Shown here: one piece after another, positions 10,104 through 18,770 of the stretch | How the letters are laid out: each line of letters begins with the position of its first letter | Position numbering within the stretch: position 1 is the stretch's first letter | Assembly (NCBI RefSeq): GCF_947498805.1 | Contig: NZ_CANMLT010000011.1 | Coordinates: 1-64,000 of the forward strand | Origin: an uncultured Tenacibaculum sp. | GTDB taxonomy: Bacteria; Bacteroidota; Bacteroidia; Flavobacteriales; Flavobacteriaceae | Direction: 5' to 3' | DNA length: 64,000 bases | Position numbers and translations under genes: made by a program | Notes under the pieces: model-generated | Databases searched by the model: none | What the model saw: only the letters and a program-made list of their open reading frames with translations | Told to the model about the DNA's origin: nothing

Positions 10104-10136
10104 AAAAAAGCAGTGAAATTTTCACTGCTTTTTTTA
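10104..10136. terminator. Bidirectional intrinsic terminator (cmk / RluD-type gene)
   Basis: AAAAGCAGTGAAA pairs with TTTCACTGCTTTT, with T-runs on both strands, between convergent genes ending at 10097 (+) and 10147 (-). Confidence 0.85.
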
Positions 10137-10146
10137 TGTATATCTT

Positions 10147-11187
10147 TTAATCTTCTAGTTCTAACGTAGAGTTTTCTGAGTAACGCTTCCACTTCTCTAA
10201 GCAATCCGTAATATCTTTAGGAATTTCTGAATTGAACTGCATAAACTCTCCTGTTTTAGGATGTGTAAACCCTAATGTTTTAGCATGTAACGCTTGTCTT
10301 GGTAAAACTTTAAAACAATTGTCTACAAACTGCTTGTACTTTGTAAAAGTAGTTCCTTTTAAAATTCGATCTCCACCATAACGTTCATCATTAAATAATG
10401 TATGACCAATATGCTTAAAGTGTGCTCTAATTTGATGTGTTCTACCGGTTTCTAATTTACACTGTACTAAAGTTACATAAGTATAACGTTCTATGACTTT
10501 AAAATGAGTAATTGCAGGCTTCCCATGTTCTCCATCAGGAAAAACAGCCATTTGCATTCTATTCGTAAAACTTCTACCAATATGACCCTCAATAGTTCCT
10601 GTATCTTCATCTATATTCCCCCAAACCAAAGCATAATACAAACGCTCTGTGGTACGGTCAAAAAATTGTTTTGATAAATGTGCCATTGCAAATTCTGTTT
10701 TTGCAACTACTAAAAGTCCACTCGTATCTTTATCTATTCGATGTACCAGTCCAGGACGATCACTACTATTATTAGGTAAGTTTTCAATATGATGAATTAA
10801 TCCATTCACCAGAGTTCCAGAATAATTTCCATGCCCAGGATGCACTACCATCCCTGGTTCTTTGTTTACAACGATTACTTCATCATCTTCATAAACAATA
10901 TTTAATGGGATATCTTCTGCTACTAATAAGTTCTCATGTGGTGGATATGCCAATACTACTCTAACTACGTCTTTTGGTTTTACCTTATAGTTAGATTTTA
11001 CAACAGTATCATTTACTAAAATGTTTCCAGCCTTCGCTGCTTGTTGAATTTTATTTCGAGTAGCATTTTCAATAAAGTTCATTAAAAACTTATCTACTCG
11101 TAATGGCTCTTGACCATCGGTTGCTACAAATCTATAATGCTCGTATAAATCGTCGTTTTCTATATCGTTTGTTCCGTGTTCTTTCAT
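10147..11187 (-). CDS. RluA/RluD-family 23S rRNA pseudouridine synthase
   Basis: 346 residues from the ATG at 11187; a TTG one codon upstream is less likely. It isomerises uridines in RNA to pseudouridine. An S4 RNA-binding domain (about 29-90: LRVDKFLMNFIENATRNKIQQ) precedes the catalytic domain with HRIDKDTSGLLVVAK (catalytic Asp about 152) and LETGRTHQIRAHF. These are the RluA-family hallmarks, and S4 plus length suggest the RluD type. The gene follows the PASTA-protein gene by about 25 bp and is probably co-transcribed. Exact target uridines cannot be read from the sequence. Confidence 0.92.
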   Translation of the reverse strand: MKEHGTNDIENDDLYEHYRFVATDGQEPLRVDKFLMNFIENATRNKIQQAAKAGNILVNDTVVKSNYKVKPKDVVRVVLAYPPHENLLVAEDIPLNIVYEDDEVIVVNKEPGMVVHPGHGNYSGTLVNGLIHHIENLPNNSSDRPGLVHRIDKDTSGLLVVAKTEFAMAHLSKQFFDRTTERLYYALVWGNIDEDTGTIEGHIGRSFTNRMQMAVFPDGEHGKPAITHFKVIERYTYVTLVQCKLETGRTHQIRAHFKHIGHTLFNDERYGGDRILKGTTFTKYKQFVDNCFKVLPRQALHAKTLGFTHPKTGEFMQFNSEIPKDITDCLEKWKRYSENSTLELED

Positions 11188-11212
11188 CAATAAATCAATC
11201 TACATTTCATTC

Positions 11213-11794
11213 TTAATTACCATTACCATCTCCCAAAACTAAGTCAATGGTCGTTTGCTTTGGTAACTTCATTCCTGATTCTATTTTCTTCCCTTTATAT
11301 TTCAAACCTCTTACTACATCTTTTCCGATATCTCTAACATAGCTAACATCGGTTCCTACTTTAAATCCAATCGAACGCAAATGTGTTGTTGCTTGTCTTT
11401 TTGTACGACCATTTAAATCTGGAATTAATACATCTCTATATTTAGACGGATTTAATGTCAAGTAAATTTTTCTTTTTTCTTTTACAAAATCTCCTGGTTC
11501 TGGATTTTGCTCTAACACCGATTTTTTAGGATAATTCGCATTATAACTTGCGCTATCAATAATTACAAATTCTAAATCTAATTCATTCAATTTAGTTTCT
11601 ACATCTGCCAATGACATCTTATGCAAATTAGGTACTTGTATTTTTTGACCATGATTGGTTGTTACACCCAACCACCATTGCAATAAAAACACAAAAACCA
11701 AAATACCTACAATAGCAAAAATGATTTGTTTTAAAAATGTTTTACTCTTTATAAATTGAAACAATCCTTTAATGTTTTCAGAAAAATTACTCAT
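11213..11794 (-). CDS. Membrane-anchored PASTA-domain protein
   Basis: 193 residues. A cytoplasmic N-terminus is followed by one membrane segment (about 24-43, IIFAIVGILVFVFLLQWWLG) and two PASTA domains in the periplasm (about 50-115 with VPNLHKMSLADVETKL, and 120-188 with IPDLNGRTKRQATTHL). PASTA domains bind peptidoglycan fragments or unlinked cell-wall precursors in penicillin-binding proteins and PknB-type kinases. No kinase or transpeptidase domain is attached, so it is a stand-alone PASTA protein. It is divergent from ddl, which makes the D-Ala-D-Ala of wall precursors. A cell-wall sensor or scaffold role is inferred from domain and neighbour only. Confidence 0.88.
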   Translation of the reverse strand: MSNFSENIKGLFQFIKSKTFLKQIIFAIVGILVFVFLLQWWLGVTTNHGQKIQVPNLHKMSLADVETKLNELDLEFVIIDSASYNANYPKKSVLEQNPEPGDFVKEKRKIYLTLNPSKYRDVLIPDLNGRTKRQATTHLRSIGFKVGTDVSYVRDIGKDVVRGLKYKGKKIESGMKLPKQTTIDLVLGDGNGN

Positions 11795-11816
11795 AGTTAT
11801 TCTTTAAAAGGTCGGA

Positions 11817-11824
11817 CAAATTTA
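11817..11824 (-). promoter_or_regulatory. -7 promoter element of the PASTA/RluD-type operon
   Basis: On the minus strand TAAATTTG matches TAnnTTTG and lies 23 bp upstream of the ATG. No TTG is found at the correct -33 spacing. Confidence 0.35.
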
Positions 11825-11877
11825 CCATAAAAATATTAGTATTTTTAAATACTAAACAATTAAACGAGTTTTTTTGG

Positions 11878-11885
11878 TAAGTTTG
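11878..11885 (+). promoter_or_regulatory. -7 promoter element of ddl
   Basis: TAAGTTTG matches TAnnTTTG. It would give a leader of about 58 nt before the GTG of ddl. No clear -33 TTG is present. Confidence 0.35.
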
Positions 11886-11948
11886 TATATGAGCTTCAAA
11901 ATTGAAGCATAATCGTTTTTTAAAAACTTCTACAAAAGAAACTAAACA

Positions 11949-12926
11949 GTGAAGAAAAATATAGCCATTATCATGGGAGGATATTCATCGGAAGTAGAAA
12001 TATCCTTAAAAAGTGGAAATGTAGTATACAAACATCTTGATAAAGAAAAATACAACGCATTTAAAGTTCATATTTTAAAAGAAAAATGGGTTTTAGTTGA
12101 TGAATACAACCACGAATACCCTATAAACAAACATGATTTTTCTGCGGAAGTAAATGGTACAAAAATCACCTTTGATTGTGTATTCAATGCTATTCACGGT
12201 GCTCCAGGTGAAAACGGAACTATCTTAGCGTATTTCGATTTAATCAAATTAAAACATACTTCTGCTCCATTCTACCAAATGGCACTTACCTTCAATAAGC
12301 GAGACACCTTAAGCGTTGTAAAACAATACGGAATACCGACCGCTACTTCTATTTATTTTGATCAAGGAGATAATGTATCGGAGAAGGAAATTATTGATAA
12401 AGTAGGGCTACCTTGTTTTGTAAAACCAAATAATGCAGGCTCTAGTTTTGGTATTTCTAAAGTAAACAAACAAGAAGAATTAGCCTCAGCAATAGAAAAA
12501 GCTTTTAAAGAAGATTCGGAAATTTTAATTGAAAGTTTTCTAGATGGAACGGAAGTTTCTGTTGGTGTAATTGATTATGAAAACGAAACTAAAGTATTAC
12601 CTATTACAGAAATAGTTTCTGAAAACGATTTCTTTGATTACGAAGCTAAATACGAAGGAAAATCGCAAGAAATTACTCCTGCAAGATTATCTAAAAAACA
12701 AGAAGAAAACGTAATCGAAACCGCGAAGCGTGTATACGAAATTTTAAATATGAGTGGCTTTTCTCGGTCGGAGTACATTTTTGTAAATGATATTCCTCAT
12801 TTTTTAGAAATGAATACCGTTCCTGGTTTAACAGAAGCAAGTATATTACCACAACAAGCAAACAAAGCTGGTATTAGCTTATCACAACTTTTTGGAAACG
12901 CTATTGAAACAGCTTTAAACAACTAA
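11949..12926 (+). CDS. ddl: D-alanine--D-alanine ligase
   Basis: 325 residues, starting at GTG (the next residues KKNIAIIMGGYSSEVEISL are the conserved family start, so no upstream extension is needed). It joins two D-alanines with ATP to supply the D-Ala-D-Ala end of peptidoglycan precursors. The N-terminal fold has GGYSSEVEISLKSG; the ATP-grasp region has CFVKPNNAGSSFGISKV; the Mg-binding end is FLEMNTVPGLTEASILPQQA. It is the first gene of a ddl-coaD-peptidase unit with gaps of 3 and 6 bp. The conserved flavobacterial neighbourhood of PASTA protein, RluD and ddl supports the call. Confidence 0.96.
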   Translation: MKKNIAIIMGGYSSEVEISLKSGNVVYKHLDKEKYNAFKVHILKEKWVLVDEYNHEYPINKHDFSAEVNGTKITFDCVFNAIHGAPGENGTILAYFDLIKLKHTSAPFYQMALTFNKRDTLSVVKQYGIPTATSIYFDQGDNVSEKEIIDKVGLPCFVKPNNAGSSFGISKVNKQEELASAIEKAFKEDSEILIESFLDGTEVSVGVIDYENETKVLPITEIVSENDFFDYEAKYEGKSQEITPARLSKKQEENVIETAKRVYEILNMSGFSRSEYIFVNDIPHFLEMNTVPGLTEASILPQQANKAGISLSQLFGNAIETALNN

Positions 12927-12929
12927 CAT

Positions 12930-13382
12930 ATGAAAAGAGCTATTTTCCCAGGGTCTTTTGACCCAATCACCTTAGGACATGTTGACATCATTGAACGTGG
13001 TGTTACTTTATTTGATGAATTAATTATTGCTATTGGTGTAAATGCCGATAAAAAATATATGTTTTCTTTAGAAGAGCGAAAACAATTTATTGAAGATACT
13101 TTTAAAGATGAGCCTAAAATAAAAGTAGTTACGTACAGTGGCTTAACTGTTAACTTCTGTAAAGAACAAGAAGCTCAATTTATTCTAAGAGGCTTAAGAA
13201 ATCCTGCTGATTTCGAATTTGAAAAAGCCATTGCTCATACCAATAGAAAACTTTCTGAAATAGAAACCGTCTTCCTATTAACATCTTCAGGAAAAAGTTA
13301 TATCTCCTCTTCTATTGTAAGAGACGTTATTCGAAACAATGGTGATTATACAGGTCTGGTTCCTGACGCTGTTAGAATTTAA
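12930..13382 (+). CDS. coaD: Phosphopantetheine adenylyltransferase
   Basis: 150 residues. It transfers AMP from ATP to 4'-phosphopantetheine, the penultimate step of coenzyme A synthesis. The N-terminus FPGSFDPITLGHVDII carries the (T/H)xGH nucleotidyltransferase motif (His17), and the C-terminal SSSIVRDV is the second typical motif. Length is slightly below the usual 155-165 but complete. It starts 3 bp after the ddl stop and ends 6 bp before the peptidase gene, so the three are one operon. Confidence 0.96.
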   Translation: MKRAIFPGSFDPITLGHVDIIERGVTLFDELIIAIGVNADKKYMFSLEERKQFIEDTFKDEPKIKVVTYSGLTVNFCKEQEAQFILRGLRNPADFEFEKAIAHTNRKLSEIETVFLLTSSGKSYISSSIVRDVIRNNGDYTGLVPDAVRI

Positions 13383-13388
13383 CTTTTT

Positions 13389-15137
13389 ATGAAAAAACTA
13401 TTTCTTTTACTATCTATCTCTTTGTTAGCTTCTTGTAAGACTACTAAAGAAAAAGCTCCTGTAGATTTTACTACTACCTTTGAAAAATCAAACAGAACGG
13501 AAACTCCAGAATATAAAGAGGTCATTTCATATTATAAGAACCTAGCCACTTCATATCCAGAAATTTCACTTTTCGAAATGGGAGAAACGGATGCTGAAAA
13601 ACCATTACATCTAGTCGTTTTTAATGCTGAAGGAAGCATTGGTAAATCACAATTAAAATCTTCACCAAAAAATCGAATTTTAATTAATAATGGTATACAT
13701 CCTGGAGAATCCGACGGAATTGACGCATCTATGTTATTATTAAGAGACATTGTTCAAAATGACTCTTTAAAAAAACTGTATAAAAACTCCCTTATTTGTG
13801 TTATTCCTGTATATAATATTGGAGGAGCTTTAAACAGAAATTCCCACACCAGAGCTAATCAAAATGGACCTAAAGAATATGGTTTTAGAGGGAATGCTAG
13901 AAACTACGATTTAAACAGGGATTTTATTAAGCAAGACACTAAAAATGCGGCTTCCTTTGCAGAAATCTTTCATTTAGTAAATCCAGATATTTTTATTGAT
14001 AATCACGTAAGTAATGGAGCAGATTACCAATACACCTTAACGCATTTGTTTACCCAACACAATAAATTGGGAGGAGATTTAGGTAAATTCTTAGAAGAAA
14101 CTATGCGTCCTGAAATGGAAAAATCATTAAACAATAAAAACATAGATATTACTCCTTATGTAAATGTTTGGGGCACCACACCTGAAAGTGGTTGGAATCA
14201 ATTCTATGATTCTCCAAGGTACTCAACGGGATACACCACGTTGTTTAATACTCTTGGATTAATGGTGGAAACACATATGTTAAAACCCTATAAACCACGT
14301 GTAGAACAAACCTATGAACTAATGTTTTCTGCTTTAGATATAGCTGAAACACATTCAGCAAAAATAAAAGAGTTACGTACACAAGCGTCACAAAAAATAA
14401 TAGCGAAAGGCACTTATCCTTTGGCTTTCAAAGTTGATAAAGAACATCCTTCAACTTTTAATTTCAAAGGTTATGAAGGTGAACTGATTGATAGTAAAGT
14501 TACCAATGGTAAACGCTTATTTTACGATCAAACCAAACCATACACTAAAGAAGTTAATTATTATAACAATTATATAGCTACCAAAGAAATACCTATACCG
14601 AAAGCCTATATTTTACAACAAGGTTGGCATAAAGTAGTTGATCGATTACAAAATAACCAAATTGAGTTTTCTCGTTTTAAGAACGACACTGTTATTAATG
14701 TAACCGTAAACCATATTAAGAGTTTTGAAACTAGAAAATCGCCATACGAAGGACATTACTTACATTATAATACCGAAGTAAGTTCTTCTATTCAAAAAAT
14801 AAAGTTTAGAAAAGGTGACATATATATTCCAACAAATCAATTAGGAATCCGATATATTATTGAAACACTAGAAGCTGAAGCTACAGATTCTTTTTTTAAC
14901 TGGAATTTCTTTGATACCATTTTACAACAAAAAGAAGGATATTCAGCGTATGTCTTTGAAGACATTGCAGAAACTTTTTTAAAGAAGAATCCAAAAATTA
15001 AAGCAGCTTTTGAAGAAAAGTTAGTCACTGAAGAAGACTTTGCTAAAAATCCAAGGGCACAACTCTATTGGATTTATCAACAAACACCACATTATGAAAA
15101 GGCACATAAGAGATTGCCTATTTATAAAGTAAACTAA
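13389..15137 (+). CDS. M14-family zinc carboxypeptidase, lipoprotein
   Basis: 582 residues. The signal sequence ends in the lipobox LLASC (Cys16), so it is a predicted envelope lipoprotein. The M14 zinc ligands are visible as HPGE (His104, Glu107) in GIHPGESDGID and His206 in IDNHVSNGAD; RNYDLNRDF matches the substrate-binding Asn-Arg region of the fold. The C-terminal half (about 330-582) is a strand-rich extension not needed for catalysis. It probably trims peptides or amino-acid conjugates outside the cytoplasm; the actual substrate is unknown. It is third in the ddl-coaD operon and is followed by a strong terminator. Confidence 0.88.
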   Translation: MKKLFLLLSISLLASCKTTKEKAPVDFTTTFEKSNRTETPEYKEVISYYKNLATSYPEISLFEMGETDAEKPLHLVVFNAEGSIGKSQLKSSPKNRILINNGIHPGESDGIDASMLLLRDIVQNDSLKKLYKNSLICVIPVYNIGGALNRNSHTRANQNGPKEYGFRGNARNYDLNRDFIKQDTKNAASFAEIFHLVNPDIFIDNHVSNGADYQYTLTHLFTQHNKLGGDLGKFLEETMRPEMEKSLNNKNIDITPYVNVWGTTPESGWNQFYDSPRYSTGYTTLFNTLGLMVETHMLKPYKPRVEQTYELMFSALDIAETHSAKIKELRTQASQKIIAKGTYPLAFKVDKEHPSTFNFKGYEGELIDSKVTNGKRLFYDQTKPYTKEVNYYNNYIATKEIPIPKAYILQQGWHKVVDRLQNNQIEFSRFKNDTVINVTVNHIKSFETRKSPYEGHYLHYNTEVSSSIQKIKFRKGDIYIPTNQLGIRYIIETLEAEATDSFFNWNFFDTILQQKEGYSAYVFEDIAETFLKKNPKIKAAFEEKLVTEEDFAKNPRAQLYWIYQQTPHYEKAHKRLPIYKVN

Positions 15138-15169
15138 AAAAAGCCTCATTTAAAATGAGGCTTTTTTTT
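15135..15169. terminator. Bidirectional terminator (M14 peptidase / GlmU-like gene)
   Basis: AAAAAAGCCTCATTT pairs with AAATGAGGCTTTTTT with T-runs on both strands, between convergent genes. It overlaps the last bases of both coding regions. Confidence 0.85.
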
Positions 15170-16343
15170 AATAATTTCTATATTGTTTTGTTTGTTCAAA
15201 AACATGTTCTAAAATTCGCTGTTCTTTATCATCAAACTCCACATTTCTACGCTTCATTACGACCTCAGCTACTTCAAAAACTTTATTAGTTTTGTATTCG
15301 GTAAAACCAGAAGCTCCTCCCCAACTGAACGATGGCACAAAGTTCCTTGGAAATCCACTACCAAATATATTTGCAGAAACACCAATAACTGTTCCTGTAT
15401 TAAACATGGTATTGATTCCACACTTCGAATGATCTCCCATCATTAAACCGCAAAACTGTAATCCAGTTTTAGCAAAACGTCCTGTTTGATAATCCCATAA
15501 ACGAACTTCAGCATAATTATTCTTTAAATTCGAATTGTTCGTATCAGCTCCTAAGTTACACCATTCTCCTAAAACAGAATTCCCTAAGAATCCATCATGT
15601 CCTTTATTAGAATACCCCATTAAAACCGAGTTATTCACCTCTCCTCCTACTTTACAATATGGACCTAAAGTAGTTGCACCGTAAATCTTTGCTCCTAACT
15701 TTAATACAGAGTTCTCACACATAGCCAATGCTCCTCGTACCACTACTCCTTCCATAACTTCTGCTCCTTTTCCTATATAAATTGGCCCTGTAGAAGCATT
15801 TAAAGTAGCAAACGTTAGCTTAGCTCCTTCTTCTAAGAAAATATCATCTCTATTGATACAGTTTACCGTTTCTGGTATCGGTGCGGATTTTCTTCCTTCC
15901 GTAATCAAATCAAAATCGGCACGAATCACTTTATCATTCATTGAGAAAATATCCCAAGTATTTTTGACTTGCAAAATTTCATCCTCAAATTCAATTTCTT
16001 CATAAGAAGAAAAATCTACTTCCTCTTGTGTATCTGTTGTATAAAATGCAATTACATCCTCACCTTTAAAAACAGCCTGATTTGGTCCTAGATTCTTAAT
16101 TACTTCGATTAAAGACTTTGTTGGTAAAAAAGAAGCATTTAACAATACATTTTCTTCCATTTCAACCATTGGGTACTTTTCTTCTAAATACTCTTCAGTA
16201 ATTGTTGTAGTTGTATACCCTAAAAACTTCTCCCATTTCTCACGAATAGTTAAGATTCCAATTCTAATGTCAGCTACTGGTTTTGTATATGTAAATGGTA
16301 ATAAAGCATTACGCACATCACCATCAAATAAGATATAATTCAT
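15168..16343 (-). CDS. Alternative GlmU-type sugar nucleotidyltransferase / left-handed beta-helix protein
   Basis: 391 residues. It resembles the Bacteroidota-specific GlmU-like family (alternative bacterial GlmU), thought to supply UDP-N-acetylglucosamine for peptidoglycan and lipid A. The N-terminus MNYILFDGDVRNALLPFTYT plus PVADIRIGILTIREKWE is typical. Hexapeptide-repeat strands from about residue 200 to 340 (IGKGAEVMEGVVVRGALAMC, LGAKIYGATTLGPYCKVGG, SNKGHDGFLGNSVLGEWCNLG) form the left-handed beta-helix acyltransferase part. The N-terminal domain lacks the usual GxGTRM loop of classical GlmU, so enzymatic details are inferred from the family. It has a consensus promoter and is monocistronic. 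Confidence 0.85.
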   Translation of the reverse strand: MNYILFDGDVRNALLPFTYTKPVADIRIGILTIREKWEKFLGYTTTTITEEYLEEKYPMVEMEENVLLNASFLPTKSLIEVIKNLGPNQAVFKGEDVIAFYTTDTQEEVDFSSYEEIEFEDEILQVKNTWDIFSMNDKVIRADFDLITEGRKSAPIPETVNCINRDDIFLEEGAKLTFATLNASTGPIYIGKGAEVMEGVVVRGALAMCENSVLKLGAKIYGATTLGPYCKVGGEVNNSVLMGYSNKGHDGFLGNSVLGEWCNLGADTNNSNLKNNYAEVRLWDYQTGRFAKTGLQFCGLMMGDHSKCGINTMFNTGTVIGVSANIFGSGFPRNFVPSFSWGGASGFTEYKTNKVFEVAEVVMKRRNVEFDDKEQRILEHVFEQTKQYRNY

Positions 16344-16364
16344 AGTTTCTATTTTCTAGTATAG

Positions 16365-16394
16365 CAAACTTACCAATTTCCATTCATTTTACAA
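16365..16394 (-). promoter_or_regulatory. Promoter of the alternative glmU gene
   Basis: Minus strand TTG (16394-16392), 19 bp, TAAGTTTG (16372-16365): an exact Bacteroidota-type promoter. The predicted leader before the ATG at 16343 is about 15 nt. Confidence 0.65.
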
Positions 16395-16410
16395 GTCAAA
16401 ATATTAATCT

Positions 16411-16418
16411 TACATTTG
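16411..16418 (+). promoter_or_regulatory. -7 promoter element of the small membrane protein/thioesterase unit
   Basis: TACATTTG matches TAnnTTTG and lies 26 bp upstream of the ATG at 16445, divergent from the alternative glmU promoter. No TTG at -33. Confidence 0.35.
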
Positions 16419-16444
16419 TTTAAGCTTAAAATAAATATGGCTTT

Positions 16445-16831
16445 ATGAAGAAAATTTTAGCGTTGATACTTGTAGTTATTACCTTAATTGCTGCTCTATA
16501 CTATTCTTTTATCTATTTTATTCCTTATAGTGAGGGAGTTCGCTCTGGTGAATTGATTAAAATTAGTTATAAAGGAGTACTTGTAAAAACATGGGAAGGA
16601 GAAATTAGTCAAGGTATTTCTGGCGCGCAGATCTTCTCTTTTTCTGTAGAAGATAAGGAAGAACAGGTTATTAACGACTTACAAAAATTCCAAGGTAGAT
16701 ACGTAAAGGTACATTATAAAGAACGCTTTGGAACATTTTTTTGGTTGGGTGACACAAAGTATTTTATTACAAAAGTAGAAGAAGAGCAATCTCCTCACTT
16801 TAGAGGCGTTACAAAAGAAAATGAAGAATAA
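16445..16831 (+). CDS. Small membrane-anchored protein of unknown function
   Basis: 128 residues. One N-terminal membrane segment or uncleaved signal (about 4-27, ILALILVVITLIAALYYSFI) precedes a soluble strand-rich domain containing SGELIKISYKGVLVKTWEGE and IFSFSVEDKEEQVI. Relatives in Bacteroidota are often labelled 6-phosphogluconate dehydrogenase in databases, but nothing here supports that: there is no nucleotide-binding fold and the length is far too short. Its last 11 bases overlap the thioesterase gene in another frame, so translation is probably coupled. Function unknown. Confidence 0.8.
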   Translation: MKKILALILVVITLIAALYYSFIYFIPYSEGVRSGELIKISYKGVLVKTWEGEISQGISGAQIFSFSVEDKEEQVINDLQKFQGRYVKVHYKERFGTFFWLGDTKYFITKVEEEQSPHFRGVTKENEE

Positions 16832-17366
16832 TTTTAAAAACATAGAAGATACTTGCATTACCATTTCTGAGTTAATGCTTCCTTCACATGCTAACTTTAG
16901 CGGTAAGATTCATGGTGGTTACATATTAAATTTAATGGATCAAATTGCATTTGCTTGTGCTTCCAAACATTCAGGTACTTATTGTGTTACTGCTTCGGTA
17001 GATACCGTGAATTTTATCAATCCTATTGAGGTTGGAGAACTCGTTACTATGCGAGCTTCTATAAACTATGTTGGAAACACTTCTATGGTCGTTGGAATCC
17101 GTGTAGAATCTCAAAACATTCAATCAGGAAAAGTAAAACATTGTAACTCTTCTTATTTTACCATGGTTGCTAAAGATGACAAGGGAAACAACTCTAAAGT
17201 TCCTGGAATTATTATTAGTAACGAAAATGAAATGAGAAGATTTTTAGAAGCAATTCATAGAAATGAAACTAAAAAGAATCGTCTAATAGATTTTGATAGT
17301 GAGAACTTCTCTCCAAAAGACCATATGAAAGATTTGGAAAATTACAATGTAAAAATCACTTTGTAA
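16821..17366 (+). CDS. Hot-dog acyl-CoA thioesterase
   Basis: 181 residues. It belongs to the YciA/BACH-type hot-dog family that hydrolyses acyl-CoA to free CoA and fatty acid in the cytoplasm. MLPSHANFSGKIHGGYILNLMDQIAFACASKH is the conserved strand-helix with the catalytic Asp in LMDQ; TASVDTVNFINPIEVGELV and SSYFTMVA are the next characteristic strands. The C-terminal 35 residues (from about 140) are a charged tail beyond the core fold. It overlaps the preceding gene by 11 bases. Confidence 0.9.
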   Translation: MKNNFKNIEDTCITISELMLPSHANFSGKIHGGYILNLMDQIAFACASKHSGTYCVTASVDTVNFINPIEVGELVTMRASINYVGNTSMVVGIRVESQNIQSGKVKHCNSSYFTMVAKDDKGNNSKVPGIIISNENEMRRFLEAIHRNETKKNRLIDFDSENFSPKDHMKDLENYNVKITL

Positions 17367-17676
17367 TTACCTTAAAACTTATCTTTTTTATCTAGATAAA
17401 ACATCAAAATTATTTATCACCACTATTCTTTTTTAGATTTAAATCTACTCATAAAGAAAAGAAAACCACTTATTAAATAACAGGAAAAAAAACTTATTTT
17501 TCTTGTTTTCCCCTATACCTTAAAAGTAATTTCTCTCTAGCCTTCCCCCTACCTTTTCCTATTTTATTTAAAGTCTACTTCCTGAGTGAATTGGTGGTTT
17601 TACATTGTAGTAAAAATACTTCTTCAAATTAATTTTGGAACGCAAAAATTAATTAACACTAATCAAAACTTTAACC
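17367..17676. other. 310-bp intergenic region with palindrome and promoter
   Basis: No coding frame or RNA gene is evident. It contains a perfect 16-bp palindrome TTTTATCTAGATAAAA (17386-17401) about 20 bp after the thioesterase stop, possibly part of a terminator although no clear T-run follows, a C/T-rich stretch around 17500-17560, and a promoter for the downstream gene (17605-17637). Confidence 0.6.
17605..17637 (+). promoter_or_regulatory. Promoter of the STN-like/M64 peptidase operon
   Basis: TTG (17605-17607), 22-bp spacer, TAATTTTG (17630-17637) fits the Bacteroidota consensus. The leader to the ATG at 17677 would be about 33 nt. Confidence 0.55.
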
Positions 17677-18759
17677 ATGAAAAAACTAACTTTAGTAGTT
17701 ATTGGTTTACTTCTTTCCTTTAATTTGTTTTCTCAACAAGTTAATATTAAGTACAACCCTAACAACCATTCTCTAACGGGAACATTGAACAAAGTTCCTA
17801 TTTCTAAACTAATTGATGCGCTTTCTAAACAAGATTTAAACTTGTTTATTGTTGGTGATAACCGCAATTTTAATGTTAATGGACAACTATCCAACACACC
17901 TGTAGATGCTGCTCTTTCTAAAATTATTCCTTCTAAAGTCAAATACTTCTACAAAGTCGATTCTAAACAAGGAGAACGAAATAGAATTGCTAAGACTTCT
18001 CAAGTAAAAAAACTAACATTAATCAGACCTCAGTTAATCACTTTTAAACAATCTGGTGATAAAAATGCAACTAAAGACACTAATAAACCGCAATTAAACA
18101 CTGCTAAGAAACTTATTAGCTTAAAAAACATTAACATCCTTAAAACTTCTAAAAAAGTAAAGGATCCTGTACAACCAAAAAACATAAAATTCAGAGGTTC
18201 TACTCAGATGAGTACTGTAAGAAGGATTAAACCCGTTCTACAAAGTAGAGTAAGAAAGATTGATCTTCAAGTTCCAAACCTTCTTTTAAGTAAAAGAAAA
18301 AAATCGGGTAAAAAACACTTGGTAGTTACTTATAAAATAACTCAGAATGGTATTACACCTATATCTAAAGCAGAAGAAGATGGAGATTATAAACTATCAA
18401 CCGAAACTTCAGGAGATTGGGGGATTATCGGACTAGAAGGAGACAATGCTGTCATTGCAGAAACCTTTGAAAACCCGCTAAGCTACCGTACCATTTTTGA
18501 TCCTGAAAGAAGTGATCATAAAGAGTTTACTGCAAAAGAGGCCTATGTAACAGTAAAAATGCCTTTAAAGTTCAAATCTAAAGTAACTTCTAAAAAGCTT
18601 GATCTTAAACTCGTAAAATTTAAAGACTTCTCAAAAGCCACAAATCTTTTACAAAAAGTAAAAAACAAACAACTACGAAAAAGTGAACTTAACAGATCTT
18701 TTCAAATATTAAGAACAGCTCCTAAAGTTGACTTTACTAAACTTAGAACTACTAACTAA
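17677..18759 (+). CDS. Secreted protein with STN-like N-terminal domain
   Basis: 360 residues. A signal peptide (1-19, ending FNLFSQ) is followed by a segment resembling the short N-terminal domain of secretins and TonB receptors (about 22-95: NIKYNPNNHSLTGTLNKVPI, then SKLIDALSKQDLNLFIVG, FNVNGQLSNTPVDAALSKII). The rest is very basic (many Lys; KKLTLIRP, SKRKKSGKKHLV) and contains a strand-rich segment near 225-310. No barrel or enzyme domain is seen. It is 11 bp upstream of the M64 metallopeptidase gene and shares its promoter, so the two likely work together. Specific role unknown. Confidence 0.75.
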   Translation: MKKLTLVVIGLLLSFNLFSQQVNIKYNPNNHSLTGTLNKVPISKLIDALSKQDLNLFIVGDNRNFNVNGQLSNTPVDAALSKIIPSKVKYFYKVDSKQGERNRIAKTSQVKKLTLIRPQLITFKQSGDKNATKDTNKPQLNTAKKLISLKNINILKTSKKVKDPVQPKNIKFRGSTQMSTVRRIKPVLQSRVRKIDLQVPNLLLSKRKKSGKKHLVVTYKITQNGITPISKAEEDGDYKLSTETSGDWGIIGLEGDNAVIAETFENPLSYRTIFDPERSDHKEFTAKEAYVTVKMPLKFKSKVTSKKLDLKLVKFKDFSKATNLLQKVKNKQLRKSELNRSFQILRTAPKVDFTKLRTTN

Positions 18760-18770
18760 TTCGCTACAAA

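Noticed and set aside
16445..16831. 6-phosphogluconate dehydrogenase
   Set aside because: A label I recall for such small proteins, but there is no NADP-binding motif or catalytic region in 128 residues.
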